From: Rhizobium sp. 16-488-2b
Lineage (GTDB): Bacteria; Pseudomonadota; Alphaproteobacteria; Rhizobiales; Rhizobiaceae
DNA: 64,000 nt
Reading direction: 5' to 3'
Assembly: GCF_017741815.1 (NCBI RefSeq)
Contig: NZ_JAGHMF010000015.1
Coordinates: 1-64,000 of the forward strand
Part shown: positions 8,934-20,694 of the stretch, piece by piece
Position numbering within the stretch: position 1 is the first letter of the stretch
How the letters are laid out: each line of letters opens with the position of its first letter
The notes under the pieces: generated by a model
What the model was told of the DNA's origin: nothing
Seen by the model: only the letters and a program-made list of their open reading frames with translations
Databases searched by the model: none
Program-made: the position numbers and the translations under genes

Positions 8934-9791
8934 TCAGCTCGCCTTCTTCGATCCGCCGTTACCGCGCACAGCGCTCTTGGCAGCGGTCTTGCCCGCCGCT
9001 TTCCCGCTCGTCTTGCCGCTCATCTTCGCGCTTTCACGCAGCGCTTCCATCAGGTCGATCACCTTGCCCTTCGGCTCGGCCTTGCGCTTGGGCAGCGCCC
9101 TGCCCTCGATCTTTGCCTGCACCAGTTCGGCAAGTGCTGCCTCATAGCGATCTTCGTAATCCCGGGGATTGAAGCTGCCCTTCTTGGTGCCGATGATATG
9201 GCCGGCGAGCTCGATCATTTCCTTGTCGAACTTGATATCGGGAATATCCTTGAACACCGTCTCGGCGTTGCGCACCTCGTAATCGTAGTTCAGCGTGGTC
9301 GCGACGATGCAGTCGTCCTGCGGCCTGATCAGCACCGTCCGCGTCTTGCGGAACAGAACCGCCTCCCCGAGCGCGGCAACCTTCTGGTCGCGCATTGCCC
9401 GCGCGATCAGCGCCAGCGCCTCCTCGTCATCCTCGCTGACGGGCGCCAGATAATAAGGCCGGTCGAAATAGAGCTTGTTGATCTCGTCATAGGGAACGAA
9501 GCCCTGCACCGTCAGAAGCTTGTCGCTCTCGGGTGCGAACGCGGCAAGTTCCTCGCCCTCGATCATGACGTAGTCGCCGCTATCCAGCCGGTAGCCCTTG
9601 ACCTGATCATCGCGCTCCACCGCCTTTCCGGTCTCGCTGTCGACGAACTGCCTCTCAACGCGATGGCCAGTCTTGCGATTGATGATGTTGAAGGAGATGC
9701 GGTCGGCAACCGATACCGCGGTGTAGAGCCCCACCGCGCAGACGAGATCGCCCACCTTCAGATGCCCCTTCCAGCTTGCTCGCGCCGCCAT
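8934..9791 (-). CDS. ku: Ku protein, second copy
   Basis: A 285-residue Ku that opens with MAARASWKGHLKVGDL and has NRKTGHRVERQFVDSETGK and the FDRPYYLAP core. The tail is very rich in Lys, Ser and Ala (about residues 250-285), a DNA-binding extension seen in one class of bacterial Ku. It is clearly diverged from the ku at 5572, so the pair is not a recent duplication. It sits two bases from the small upstream gene and two from ligD, which makes a tight NHEJ operon. Confidence 0.95.
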   Translation of the reverse strand: MAARASWKGHLKVGDLVCAVGLYTAVSVADRISFNIINRKTGHRVERQFVDSETGKAVERDDQVKGYRLDSGDYVMIEGEELAAFAPESDKLLTVQGFVPYDEINKLYFDRPYYLAPVSEDDEEALALIARAMRDQKVAALGEAVLFRKTRTVLIRPQDDCIVATTLNYDYEVRNAETVFKDIPDIKFDKEMIELAGHIIGTKKGSFNPRDYEDRYEAALAELVQAKIEGRALPKRKAEPKGKVIDLMEALRESAKMSGKTSGKAAGKTAAKSAVRGNGGSKKAS

Positions 9792-9793
9792 GT

Positions 9794-10060
9794 CTATTCC
9801 TCCCGCCCCTTGTTGCGCCGGCGCTGATCAAGCGCCACTATCTTCTCCACCGAAGCGATATCTTGGCTGGTGACGACGGGAACCGGATCGCCGGCGATGG
9901 CCTCCAGCACCTCGCTCGACAGCGCGCCATGGCGGATTGCCCACTCCAGCGTCTCGCGCGTCTCCCGTTCGGCCTTCAGCTGCGCGTAGAGCGCGATGAT
10001 CAGCCTGTCGCGCGCATCGAAATGGCTGCGTTTCTGCTCGGTCTTGCGGACATGCGTCAT
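9794..10060 (-). CDS. small conserved protein of the ku-ligD operon
   Basis: An 88-residue protein, ATG at 10060 after GGGAGG at good spacing; an earlier in-frame ATG at 10123 lacks one. It is mostly helical and charged (RDRLIIALYAQLKAERETRETLEWAIRHG) and ends RRRNKGREE. I do not recognise a domain. Its stop is two bases before the ku ATG, so it is co-translated with ku and ligD and may be a partner in end joining or its control. The function is not known. Confidence 0.7.
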   Translation of the reverse strand: MTHVRKTEQKRSHFDARDRLIIALYAQLKAERETRETLEWAIRHGALSSEVLEAIAGDPVPVVTSQDIASVEKIVALDQRRRNKGREE

Positions 10061-10139
10061 CGAAACCTGCCTCCCTTGCCGATTGGAGCAGAAACAGCGC
10101 AGCGCCAGGAAAGTTCCGCGCATCCCTCATACGTCCAAC

Positions 10140-10157
10140 TGTCGCAAATCTGAGACA
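10140..10157. promoter_or_regulatory. inverted repeat, candidate operator of the GAF-Fis regulator
   Basis: TGTCGCAAATCTGAGACA lies in the divergent gap between the ku operon and the regulator gene. A similar 18-base site of form TGTNGC-N6-GNGACA occurs before the aldehyde dehydrogenase gene at 11273. The TGT-N12-ACA shape fits Fis-type AcoR-like binding sites. Both sites are seen; the assignment is inference. Confidence 0.45.
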
Positions 10158-10291
10158 GGTCCGATGAGCGCCGTGAAAGCCCCAGCGGTCGCTCACATTG
10201 CCGCGAGTTGCCAAGAACATTAGTTTTCGTCACACTCCTGTCGATGATCTGTGGTGGTAGGAGCTGCAGCTCTTTGATGGGAGGAACCCCG

Positions 10292-11251
10292 ATGCACGAA
10301 CACTCTGCCCATGCGGAGCATGTCTATACGTGCACGCAGCGCGATTCAGCCGCGGCAAGTTCTTCGGTGGTCGCCTCTTGGCGCCGCTGCATCGCCATGC
10401 ACCAGCTGGCGCCCGAAGAGCGACGCACGCCGCTCCGCCTCATGGACCAGGAGTTCAAGCGGGCGCGCGAGCAATCCGAACAGCTGATCGCAAACGCCAC
10501 CGACGAGCTCGATCGCCTGTTCACCACCGCTGGTAAGGCCGGCTGCTGCCTGCTTTTGACCGACCGCGACGGTATAGCGCTCGAACGCCGCGGCGCGATC
10601 GGTGACGACAAGGAGTTTCACGATCTCGGTCTCTGGACCGGTTCGGTCTGGACGGAAGCGAGCATCGGCACCAACGGCATCGGCACGGCGCTGGCCGACG
10701 AGCGCTCCGTCTCGATCTTCCGCGACCAGCACTTCTTCTGCTCCAACATCAAGCTCAGCTGCACGACCTCGCCGATCCGCGATCATCGCGGCCAGCTCGC
10801 GGCCGCACTCGACATTTCCACCTGCCGCGACGACGTCAACGAAATGACGCTCGGCATTCTCGCGCAGATGGTGCGCGACGCCGCCATGCGCATCGAGATC
10901 AACCTCTTCCGCAGCGCCTATGCCGGCGCCCGCTTCGTGATGGTGCCGGCCGGCGCCAACCCGGCGGCCGCCCTCCTTGCCGTCGACCGCCACGACCTCG
11001 TGCTCGGCGCCACGCGCGCCGCGCGCCTGGCGCTGAAGCTCGATGATCGCAGCATCGCCGCCGGCATTCCGGCCGCCGATGCCCTGCATGAGACCCGCAT
11101 GTCCGACGACGAGGACCTCATCGAGGCCGAACGCGCGGCACTGCTGCGGGCTCTCACGCGCTCCAGCGGCAACGTCTCGCAGGCGGCGATCGCGCTCGGC
11201 ATGAGCCGCGCCACGCTGCATCGGAAGATGAAGAAGCTCAATCTGCACTGA
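10292..11251 (+). CDS. GAF-Fis transcriptional regulator, AcoR-like but without AAA+ domain
   Basis: A 319-residue regulator. Residues about 65-200 form the GAF sensor of AcoR-type proteins (WTEASIGTNGIGTAL and the HFFCSNIKLSCTTSPIRDHRG stretch), and the last 40 residues are a Fis-type helix-turn-helix (SSGNVSQAAIALGMSRATLHRKMKKL). Full AcoR activators have a sigma-54 AAA+ ATPase between these parts; here it is missing, so the protein cannot drive sigma-54 by itself and probably acts at sigma-70 promoters. ATG at 10292 with GGGAGGA upstream. The next genes encode an aldehyde dehydrogenase and a DUF779 protein, which are the likely targets. Confidence 0.85.
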   Translation: MHEHSAHAEHVYTCTQRDSAAASSSVVASWRRCIAMHQLAPEERRTPLRLMDQEFKRAREQSEQLIANATDELDRLFTTAGKAGCCLLLTDRDGIALERRGAIGDDKEFHDLGLWTGSVWTEASIGTNGIGTALADERSVSIFRDQHFFCSNIKLSCTTSPIRDHRGQLAAALDISTCRDDVNEMTLGILAQMVRDAAMRIEINLFRSAYAGARFVMVPAGANPAAALLAVDRHDLVLGATRAARLALKLDDRSIAAGIPAADALHETRMSDDEDLIEAERAALLRALTRSSGNVSQAAIALGMSRATLHRKMKKLNLH

Positions 11252-11272
11252 TCCTGTTGTAGTCGGCACTGA

Positions 11273-11290
11273 TGTAGCAGCGATGCGACA
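11273..11290. promoter_or_regulatory. inverted repeat before aldehyde dehydrogenase gene
   Basis: TGTAGCAGCGATGCGACA, 109 bases before the dehydrogenase ATG, shares length and form (TGTNGC-N6-GNGACA) with the site at 10140 before the regulator. This suggests one regulator acts on both promoters. Confidence 0.45.
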
Positions 11291-11398
11291 CTGTGCGGTG
11301 CGGTATCGCTCGGCGCCGCTGTATCTCGACACAAAAGGCGCGCAGATTTCTTCCCACGGGTTCACGTCCGAACCTGGCTCATCTTAAGGGAGGATGAC

Positions 11399-12907
11399 AT
11401 GCTGCATCAGAAAATCGTCGAGTCGCCGTTCAAACTGAAATACGGGAACTATATCGGCGGCGAATGGCGCGAGCCGATCGAAGGCAAATACTTCGACAAC
11501 ATCACCCCGGTCACCGGCGGCAAGCTCTGCGAAATTCCCCGCTCCAGCGAAAAGGACATCAACGCAGCGCTTGATGCCGCCCATGCCGCCAAGGACAAGT
11601 GGGCCCGCACCTCGGTCACCGAGCGCGCCAACATCCTGATGAAGATCGCCCAGCGGATGGAGGACAAGCTGGAAGTTCTGGCTCAGGCCGAGACCTGGGA
11701 CAACGGCAAGCCGATCCGCGAGACCATGGCCGCCGACATTCCGCTCGCCATCGACCACTTCCGCTACTTCGCCTCCTGCGTACGCGCCCAGGAGGGCTCG
11801 ATCGGCGAGATCGACAACGACACCGTCGCCTACCACTTCCATGAACCGCTCGGCGTCGTCGGCCAGATCATTCCCTGGAACTTCCCGATCCTGATGGCCG
11901 CCTGGAAGCTGGCGCCCGCACTTGCCGCCGGCAACTGCGTCGTCATCAAGCCGGCCGAACAGACCCCTGCCTCGCTGCTCGTCTGGGCCGAGATCATCGG
12001 CGACCTGCTACCACCTGGTGTTCTCAACATCGTCAACGGTTTCGGCCTCGAGGCCGGCAAGCCGCTGGCATCCAGCCCGCGCATCGCCAAGATCGCCTTT
12101 ACCGGCGAAACCACGACGGGCCGGCTGATCATGCAATATGCCAGCCAGAACCTCATCCCCGTCACGCTCGAGCTCGGTGGCAAGTCGCCCAACATCTTCT
12201 TCGCCGACGTGGCCGACGAGGACGACGACTTCTTCGACAAGGCGCTGGAAGGCTTCGCGATGTTCGCGCTGAACCAGGGCGAAGTCTGCACATGCCCGAG
12301 CCGCGCGCTGGTGCATGAAAAGATCTACGACCGCTTCATGGAACGCGCCGTCAAGCGCGTCGAAGCCATCGTGCAGGGCAACCCGCTCGATAGTGCCACG
12401 ATGATCGGCGCCCAGGCTTCCAACGAGCAGATGGAGAAGATCCTCGCCTATCTCGACATCGGCAAGCAGGAAGGCGCAAAAGTACTGACCGGCGGCTCGC
12501 GCAACGACCTCGGCGGCGAACTGGCGAGCGGCTATTACATCAAGCCGACGATCTTTGCCGGTCACAACAAGATGCGCGTGTTCCAGGAAGAAATCTTCGG
12601 CCCAGTCGTGTCGGTCACCACCTTCAAGGACGAGGAAGAGGCGCTGTCGATCGCCAACGACACGCTCTACGGCCTCGGCGCCGGTGTCTGGACCCGCAAC
12701 GGCAACCGCGCCTATCGCTTCGGCCGTGAAATCCAGGCCGGCCGCGTCTGGACCAATTGCTACCACGCCTACCCGGCCCACGCGGCCTTCGGCGGCTACA
12801 AGCAATCCGGCATCGGCCGCGAGACCCACAAGATGATGCTGGACCACTACCAGCAGACCAAGAACATGCTGGTCAGCTACAGCGAAAAGAAGCTCGGTTT
12901 CTTCTGA
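11399..12907 (+). CDS. NAD-dependent aldehyde dehydrogenase (acetaldehyde type, ExaC/AldB-like)
   Basis: A 502-residue class of aldehyde dehydrogenase, the normal length. The motifs [26 protein letters not shown] and the active-site segment [11 protein letters not shown] are present; this last form, with CTC, is typical of the ExaC/AcoD/AldB group that oxidises acetaldehyde to acetate with NAD. GGGAGGATGAC before the ATG at 11399 is a strong ribosome site. Upstream is an AcoR-like regulator, downstream a DUF779 protein; that trio recurs in proteobacteria for alcohol or acetoin use. It likely acts in the cytoplasm as a tetramer. Confidence 0.92.
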   Translation: MLHQKIVESPFKLKYGNYIGGEWREPIEGKYFDNITPVTGGKLCEIPRSSEKDINAALDAAHAAKDKWARTSVTERANILMKIAQRMEDKLEVLAQAETWDNGKPIRETMAADIPLAIDHFRYFASCVRAQEGSIGEIDNDTVAYHFHEPLGVVGQIIPWNFPILMAAWKLAPALAAGNCVVIKPAEQTPASLLVWAEIIGDLLPPGVLNIVNGFGLEAGKPLASSPRIAKIAFTGETTTGRLIMQYASQNLIPVTLELGGKSPNIFFADVADEDDDFFDKALEGFAMFALNQGEVCTCPSRALVHEKIYDRFMERAVKRVEAIVQGNPLDSATMIGAQASNEQMEKILAYLDIGKQEGAKVLTGGSRNDLGGELASGYYIKPTIFAGHNKMRVFQEEIFGPVVSVTTFKDEEEALSIANDTLYGLGAGVWTRNGNRAYRFGREIQAGRVWTNCYHAYPAHAAFGGYKQSGIGRETHKMMLDHYQQTKNMLVSYSEKKLGFF

Positions 12908-13006
12908 GCCTTTTCGACAGCAGGGAGGGCATCCGCAACACCCCTCCTTGCCTCTTTCTCCACGAGGCTTCCACGAGCGGAGATGGGCTCTATTTGAAGT
13001 CGTGCG

Positions 13007-13130
13007 CGTGGCCCCCTCATCCGCCTGCCGGCACCTTCTCCCCGCTGGGGAGAAGAGACTCGTGGCCGGTGCGGCATTCCCCTTCTCCCCTCGGGGAGAA
13101 GGTGGCGGCAGCCGGATGAGGGGGGCCACG
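13007..13130. repeat. RIME-like palindromic intergenic repeat 1
   Basis: A 124-bp element whose ends CGTGGCCCCCTCATCCG and CGGATGAGGGGG..CCACG are inverted, with two internal hairpins (CTTCTCCCC/GGGGAGAAG). It fills most of the gap between the dehydrogenase and DUF779 genes without breaking either. The 21920 repeat is of the same family. Confidence 0.85.
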
Positions 13131-13172
13131 AACGCATCTGGAGGAGAGAAACCGCATACGGAGGAGAACGCA

Positions 13173-14115
<943 letters not shown>

Positions 14116-14121
14116 ATAGGT

Positions 14122-14150
14122 AATATTAGTCCCCTATCGTAAAAATTCAA
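14122..14150 (-). promoter_or_regulatory. promoter of the candidate sRNA
   Basis: On the minus strand TTGAAT (14145-14150) and AATATT (14122-14127) are 17 bases apart, a fair sigma-70 promoter with a start near 14115. Confidence 0.45.
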
Positions 14151-14281
14151 TCAATTGCCGGCTGAATTTATCGAGGGACGTAAATCAAATTTCCAGATCC
14201 GCCCGGAAACGGGGGATAATTTACCACTTTCAGGTTGCACGCCAGAAAACGGACGCTCGGCACCTGCGTCGCCCGTGAAAA

Positions 14282-15298
14282 TCAGCGCTGCACCGGCGCC
14301 GTCGATTCGCGCAGGATGAGCTCGACCGGCCATAGCTCGTGGATGTCGAGCGGCGAGCGGCCGGATACCAGCTGCAGCACCAGATCCGCGCACCGCGTGC
14401 CCGCCGCGCGCATCGACGACCGCGTCGCCGAAAGCGAAGGCGCCATGTTGTCGGCGGTCAGATAGGGAAACACATCGTCATGGGCGATGACGGAAACCTC
14501 GCGACCAACCTGCAACCCGAGCGAGCGAACCGCGCGATAGACACCAAGCGCCGTCATCATCGAGCCTGCGACGATCGCGGTCGGCGGATTGGACTGTTCA
14601 AGCAGCGAGCGGGCGAAGCGGAAACCGAGTTCGTCGGTGAAATTTCCGCTGGCGATCAACTGGGGATCGAGTTCGATGCCGCGGCTCTGCAGCGCCTCGC
14701 GATACCCCTTGTCACGATGTAGCGCATAGGTCGCGCCCGGGCGGCCATTGATCATGGCGATTCTGGTATGTCCGAGATCGATGAGGTGCGAGGTCGCGCG
14801 GCGCACCGCACCCTCGTTGTCGATGTCGAGCCAGGCATGCGGCACGTCGATATCCGAGCGGCCGTGGACCAGAAACGGCATGCCAAGCTTGTGCAGCAGC
14901 GCGATCCGCTCGTCGTTGGGGCGCGGCGAATGCACGATGATGGCATCGACCCGCTGGCTTTCCACCAGACGCCGGTAAAGCTGCATCTCGTCATTATGAT
15001 CGGGATCGGCCATCGGAATGACGAGAATGTCGGTGTCCTCGGTGAGCAGCCTCTCGGCCATCCCAGCCATGAACTCGGCGAAGTGAAACTCGCCTGCTCG
15101 CCCCATGACCACGCCGATCGCGCCTGCCCGTCCAGTCTTCAATCTGACGGCGTTGACGTTCGGCCGGTAGCCCAGCCGAACGGCCTCCTCCGCCACCCGA
15201 GCGCGGGTCACTTCGCTCACCTCGGGATAGCCGCTCAGCGCGCGGCTGACCGTCGTCGGCGACAATCCGAGCTGTTTTGCGAACTCTCTAAGCTTCAT
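14282..15298 (-). CDS. thuR: LacI-family repressor of the trehalose operon
   Basis: A 338-residue LacI/GalR protein: HTH at residues 1-25 (REFAKQLGLSPTTVSRALSGYPEVSE), hinge, then a periplasmic-binding-protein-like sugar domain. It lies divergent from an operon whose gene order (binding protein, two permeases, ATPase, ThuA, ThuB) is that of the Sinorhizobium meliloti thu locus, where ThuR represses thuEFGKAB until trehalose or maltitol is present. The name rests on this context. The 317-base gap to thuE is the expected operator region. Confidence 0.88.
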   Translation of the reverse strand: MKLREFAKQLGLSPTTVSRALSGYPEVSEVTRARVAEEAVRLGYRPNVNAVRLKTGRAGAIGVVMGRAGEFHFAEFMAGMAERLLTEDTDILVIPMADPDHNDEMQLYRRLVESQRVDAIIVHSPRPNDERIALLHKLGMPFLVHGRSDIDVPHAWLDIDNEGAVRRATSHLIDLGHTRIAMINGRPGATYALHRDKGYREALQSRGIELDPQLIASGNFTDELGFRFARSLLEQSNPPTAIVAGSMMTALGVYRAVRSLGLQVGREVSVIAHDDVFPYLTADNMAPSLSATRSSMRAAGTRCADLVLQLVSGRSPLDIHELWPVELILRESTAPVQR

Positions 15299-15615
15299 GC
15301 GCCGACACGTCTTTCATCGCCCGCTATTGGACCCTTCACACACCCTATAAGCCAATCCGTCGATATTTGGCACAAAAACCGCACATCAGCCAAACCGATT
15401 TCAATATTCAATCACAATCGACGCGCAGCGCCCGATGTTCTCCACATCCACGCAACGTCACATTCCATTGTTTTCACAGAGAAAATCGCCGTAACCAGCC
15501 AGTCGAGACCACAACCAAACTACCCGCTTGACTTGATATCGCGCTTCTGACAATTTTTTCCAACCAAATCGTTTTCAAATTTGAGGACGCAATGGTTCTT
15601 TTTGGGAGGAAGATC
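15299..15615. promoter_or_regulatory. thuR-thuE divergent control region
   Basis: A 317-base gap without a gene. TTGACTTGATATCGC near 15530 is a possible -35 region for thuE. CAAATCGTTTT near 15566-15576 is a near-palindrome with a central CG of the LacI-family type and is the best operator candidate. Neither is certain. Confidence 0.4.
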
Positions 15616-16881
15616 ATGAAGTTTCGTTTCACGACGGCCGTCATCGCGGCCGCGCTCATCGGCGTGGCCATGCCGTCCTACGCCGCCAACATCAGCATCT
15701 CTGCAAGCTCCACCGGTAAAAACCTCGACCTGTTTCGCAAGCAGCTTGACGCCTTCGAAAAGGCGACCGGCAACAAGGTCAGCATCGTCACCATGCCGTC
15801 CTCGTCGACCGAGCAGTTCTCGCAGTACCGCCTGTGGCTCGCCGCCGGCAACAAGGACGTCGACGTCTACCAGACCGACGTGATCTGGGCGCCGCAGCTG
15901 GCCGACCAGTTCCTCGATCTGAAGGATGCCGCCAAGGACGTCGTGGGCGATTTCTTCCCCTCGATCATCCAGTCGCAGACCGTTAACGGCCGCCTCGTCG
16001 CCATGCCGCTCTATACCGACGCACCCGCCCTCTTCTACCGCAAGGACTTGCTCGACAAATACGGCAAGCAACCGCCGAAGACCTGGGACGAGATGGCGGC
16101 GACCGCCAAGGAGATCCAGGACAAGGAACGCGAAGCCGGCCAGAAGGATCTCTGGGGCTACGTCTTCCAGGGCAACGCCTACGAAGGCCTGACCTGCAAT
16201 GCACTGGAATGGATCAAGTCCTCCGGCGGCGGTCAGATCATCGAGACCGACGGCACCATCTCGATCAACAACGAGAAGGCCGCGGCCGCCATCGAGCGCG
16301 CCAAGGGCTGGGTCGGCACGATCTCCCCGGGCGGCGTGCTCGCCTACCAGGAAGAAGAATCGCGCGGCGTCTGGCAGACCGGCAACGCCGTCTTCATGCG
16401 CAACTGGCCTTACGCCTATGCACTCGGCAACGGCGCAGACAGCGCCGTCAAGGGCAAGTTCGACGTTGTACCGCTCCCGGCAGCCACCGAAGGTGACAAG
16501 CCCTCGTCCGCGCTCGGCGGCTGGAACCTCGCCGTTTCCAAATATTCGCAGAGCCCCGAGGTCGCGATCGAACTCGTGAAGTTCCTGACCTCAAAGGAAA
16601 GTCAGAAACAGCGCGCCATAGAGCTCTCCAACCTGCCGACCCTGTCTGCGCTCTACGACGACAAGGACATCGCTGCCGCGGCTCCCTTCATGCCGGCCTG
16701 GAAGCCGATCTTCGAAAGCGCCGTTCCGCGTCCCTCGGCTTCGGCCAAGGTCAAGTACAACGAGGTCTCCGCCAAGTTCTGGACCGCCGTCCACAACACG
16801 CTGTCGGGCAATGGCACGGCCGCTGAAAACCTCGAGCTTCTCGAAGCCGACCTGACGTCGCTCAAGGGCGACAACTGGTAA
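15616..16881 (+). CDS. thuE: trehalose/maltitol ABC transporter substrate-binding protein
   Basis: A 421-residue extracellular solute-binding protein family 1 member. Residues 1-23 are a signal peptide (MKFRFTTAVIAAALIGVAMPSYAA). GGGAGGAAGATC precedes the ATG at 15616, which I prefer to an in-frame ATG at 15592. The mature protein has the long-chain sugar-binding pattern, with aromatic sugar-stacking residues (W, Y) spread through the second half, for example NAYEGLTCNALEW. It binds the disaccharide in the periplasm and delivers it to ThuFG. Confidence 0.9.
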   Translation: MKFRFTTAVIAAALIGVAMPSYAANISISASSTGKNLDLFRKQLDAFEKATGNKVSIVTMPSSSTEQFSQYRLWLAAGNKDVDVYQTDVIWAPQLADQFLDLKDAAKDVVGDFFPSIIQSQTVNGRLVAMPLYTDAPALFYRKDLLDKYGKQPPKTWDEMAATAKEIQDKEREAGQKDLWGYVFQGNAYEGLTCNALEWIKSSGGGQIIETDGTISINNEKAAAAIERAKGWVGTISPGGVLAYQEEESRGVWQTGNAVFMRNWPYAYALGNGADSAVKGKFDVVPLPAATEGDKPSSALGGWNLAVSKYSQSPEVAIELVKFLTSKESQKQRAIELSNLPTLSALYDDKDIAAAAPFMPAWKPIFESAVPRPSASAKVKYNEVSAKFWTAVHNTLSGNGTAAENLELLEADLTSLKGDNW

Positions 16882-16965
16882 TCCATCGATGCGCCGGCGG
16901 CGGGCTATCCGCTGCCGGCGCTCCGAAGGACGCCACCGTCAATCGTCTCAGGAAGCGGGTATCTC

Positions 16966-17952
16966 ATGAGTGAAGTTGCAGTTTCTGAAGGCCTGAAAGC
17001 GCAGACGCGCGCCAGGGCCACCTCGTCGGACCTGAAGGCCGACCGCGTCCGTTCCGCCTGGATGTTCCTGGCGCCGACGCTGTTCATCCTCGCCGTCGTC
17101 GCCGGCTGGCCGCTGTTTCGCACCATCTATTTCAGCTTCACCAACGCCTCGCTCACCAGTCTCGGCGACGCCAAGTTCGTCGGCTTCGACAACTACCTCA
17201 CCTGGATCACGCTGAAGAGCGGCCGCACCGTCTACAAGGGCCTGCTCGCCGATCCCGCCTGGTGGAACGCGGTGTGGAACACCGCCAAGTTCACGCTGCT
17301 CTCGGTCACCATCGAGACCGCGCTCGGCCTCATCGTCGCGCTGGTGCTAAACGCCCAGTTCGTCGGCCGCGGCATCGTGCGCGCCGCAATCCTCATCCCC
17401 TGGGCGATCCCGACCATCGTCTCTGCCAAGATGTGGGCCTGGATGCTCAACGACCAGTTCGGCATCCTGAACGACCTCTTCATGGCGCTCGGCCTGATAA
17501 GCCAGAAGATCGCCTGGACTGCCAATCCTGAAACCGCGATGATCGCCGTTCTGATCGTCGACGTCTGGAAGACCACGCCCTTCATGGCGCTCCTCATCCT
17601 CGCCGGCCTGCAGATGGTGCCGGGCGACATCTACGAAGCCGCCAAGATCGACGGCATCAACCCGATCAAGGTCTTCTGGCGTCTGACGCTGCCGCTGATC
17701 CGCCCGGCAATCATGGTCGCCGTCATCTTCCGCATGCTCGATGCCATGCGCATCTTCGACCTGATCTACGTGCTGACGCCGAACAATGCGCAGACCAAGA
17801 CCATGTCGGTGATGGCCCGAGAGAACCTCTTCGACTTCGACAAGTTCGCCTATGGCGCAACCGCCTCGACGGTTCTCTTCCTGCTCATTGCCACCGTCAC
17901 CGTGCTCTACATGTGGCTCGGCCGCGTCAACCTCGGCGGGAGTGAACGCTGA
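16966..17952 (+). CDS. thuF: trehalose ABC transporter permease, first subunit
   Basis: A 328-residue MalF-type permease. About six membrane helices; the EAA loop YEAAKIDGINPIKVFWRLTLPLIRP near residues 222-246 docks the ATPase. The N-terminal 30 residues are cytoplasmic and charged. Its stop codon overlaps the start of the next permease gene by one base (TGATG), so the two subunits are made in step. Confidence 0.93.
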   Translation: MSEVAVSEGLKAQTRARATSSDLKADRVRSAWMFLAPTLFILAVVAGWPLFRTIYFSFTNASLTSLGDAKFVGFDNYLTWITLKSGRTVYKGLLADPAWWNAVWNTAKFTLLSVTIETALGLIVALVLNAQFVGRGIVRAAILIPWAIPTIVSAKMWAWMLNDQFGILNDLFMALGLISQKIAWTANPETAMIAVLIVDVWKTTPFMALLILAGLQMVPGDIYEAAKIDGINPIKVFWRLTLPLIRPAIMVAVIFRMLDAMRIFDLIYVLTPNNAQTKTMSVMARENLFDFDKFAYGATASTVLFLLIATVTVLYMWLGRVNLGGSER

Positions 17953-18782
17953 TGCTTCTCACAGCCACCAAGAACACCCTCTTCTATCTCCTCGTCGGCG
18001 TCATCGTCATCATCGCGGTCTTCCCCTTCTACTACGCGATCCTGACCAGCTTCAAATCCGGCACGGCGCTGTTCGCAATCGAATACTGGCCGACCTCGAT
18101 CTCGTTCGCGAACTACGCAAACGTGCTGACGACAGGCAGCTTCATCCACAGCCTCGGCAATTCGCTGCTGGTCGCCGTCTGCGTCGTCGCCGCCTCGCTG
18201 CTGCTCGCAGTCACAGCATCCTATGCGCTGGCCCGCGTCCATTTCCGCGGCCGCGCGCTGCTGATGCTGACGATCCTCTCGGTGTCGATGTTCCCGCAGA
18301 TCGCGGTTCTCGCCGGCCTGTTCGAGCTGATCCGCTGGATCGGCATCTTCAACACGCCGTTTGCGCTGATCTTCTCCTACATGATCTTCACCCTGCCCTT
18401 CACGGTCTGGGTTTTGACCACCTTCATGCGCGATCTGCCCATCGAAATCGAGGAAGCAGCGATCGTCGATGGCGCCTCTCCATGGGTCATCATTACGCAG
18501 GTTTTCATGCCGCTGATGTGGCCGGCTTTGGTCACGACCGGGCTGCTCGCCTTCATTACGGCCTGGAACGAATTCCTTTTCGCCCTAACCTTTACGTCTT
18601 CGGACGCGCAGCGAACCGTGCCGGTCGCAATCGCCCTCTTGTCGGGCGGGAGCCAGTTCGAGATTCCGTGGGGCAACATCATGGCGGCATCCGTCATCGT
18701 CACGGTCCCTGTCGTTGTGCTGGTGCTCATATTCCAGCGCCGGATCATTTCCGGCCTCACCGCCGGCGGCGTCAAAGGTTGA
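17952..18782 (+). CDS. thuG: trehalose ABC transporter permease, second subunit
   Basis: A 276-residue MalG-type permease with about six membrane helices and the EAA-type motif IEEAAIVDGASPWVIITQVFMPLMWP. It pairs with ThuF to form the channel. The start overlaps thuF; thuK follows after 12 bases. Confidence 0.93.
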   Translation: MLLTATKNTLFYLLVGVIVIIAVFPFYYAILTSFKSGTALFAIEYWPTSISFANYANVLTTGSFIHSLGNSLLVAVCVVAASLLLAVTASYALARVHFRGRALLMLTILSVSMFPQIAVLAGLFELIRWIGIFNTPFALIFSYMIFTLPFTVWVLTTFMRDLPIEIEEAAIVDGASPWVIITQVFMPLMWPALVTTGLLAFITAWNEFLFALTFTSSDAQRTVPVAIALLSGGSQFEIPWGNIMAASVIVTVPVVVLVLIFQRRIISGLTAGGVKG

Positions 18783-18794
18783 AGAAAGCACGAT

Positions 18795-19823
<1,029 letters not shown>

Positions 19824-19891
19824 AACCAACCCAAACAACCGGATCCCGGCCGCTTCCCAACGGTTTCGATCCACCACGCGCATGAAGGAGC

Positions 19892-20683
19892 ATGACTTTG
19901 GCTATTCGCACCATCGTATGGGGTGAAAACATCCATGAAAACACCAACGAGATCGTCCGCGGCATCTATCCCGACGGCATGCACACGACGATCGCCAACG
20001 CGCTGAACACCGATCCAGCAATCAGCGCCACGACCGCCACGCTGCAGGAGCCGGAACACGGCCTCACCGAAGCGCGGCTTGCCGAAACCGACGTGCTCAC
20101 CTGGTGGGGCCACAAGGATCACGGCGCCGTCTCCGACGTCGTCGTCGAGCGCGTGGCCAAGCGCGTATGGGAAGGCATGGGCCTGCTCGTTCTGCATTCC
20201 GGCCACTTCTCGAAGATCTTCAAGCGCCTGATGGGCACGCCCTGCGCTCTGAAGTGGCGCGAGGCCGGCGAGCGCGAGCGTCTGTGGACGATCAACCAGC
20301 GCCATCCGATCGCAGCCGGCATCGGCGAGAACTTCGTGCTGGAGAACGAAGAGATGTACGGCGAGCAGTTCTCCGTTCCCGAGCCGCTCGAAACCGTCTT
20401 CATCTCCTGGTTCCAGGGCGGCGAAGTCTTCCGCTCCGGCCTGACCTGGCGCCGCGGCGCCGGCAACATCTTCTACTTCCGCCCCGGCCACGAGACCTAT
20501 CCGACCTACCACGACGCCAACGTCCAGAAGGTGCTGATCAACGGCGTCAAATGGGCTTATAATCCGCAAGGCGACCTGAAGAGCATCACCGATGCCCCGA
20601 ATGTCCCGGTGGAGAAGGCGCTGGAGCCGATCACCGAACGCGGCCCGAGACTGCACCAGGCCGGCGAAGCCGGTTACCGCTGA
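19892..20683 (+). CDS. thuA: ThuA, trehalose utilisation protein
   Basis: A 263-residue ThuA-family protein with the glutamine-amidotransferase-like fold ([29 protein letters not shown]). In S. meliloti ThuA acts with ThuB in turning trehalose, maltitol and related sugars into 3-keto derivatives. GAAGGAG precedes the ATG at 19892. It is followed by thuB after 11 bases, so the two are one unit with the transporter. Confidence 0.93.
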   Translation: MTLAIRTIVWGENIHENTNEIVRGIYPDGMHTTIANALNTDPAISATTATLQEPEHGLTEARLAETDVLTWWGHKDHGAVSDVVVERVAKRVWEGMGLLVLHSGHFSKIFKRLMGTPCALKWREAGERERLWTINQRHPIAAGIGENFVLENEEMYGEQFSVPEPLETVFISWFQGGEVFRSGLTWRRGAGNIFYFRPGHETYPTYHDANVQKVLINGVKWAYNPQGDLKSITDAPNVPVEKALEPITERGPRLHQAGEAGYR

Positions 20684-20694
20684 GGAGAACAGCA

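Noticed and set aside
8014..9147. Plus-strand frame of 377 codons opposite ligD
   Set aside because: Mirror of the LigD gene with no ribosome site or domain.
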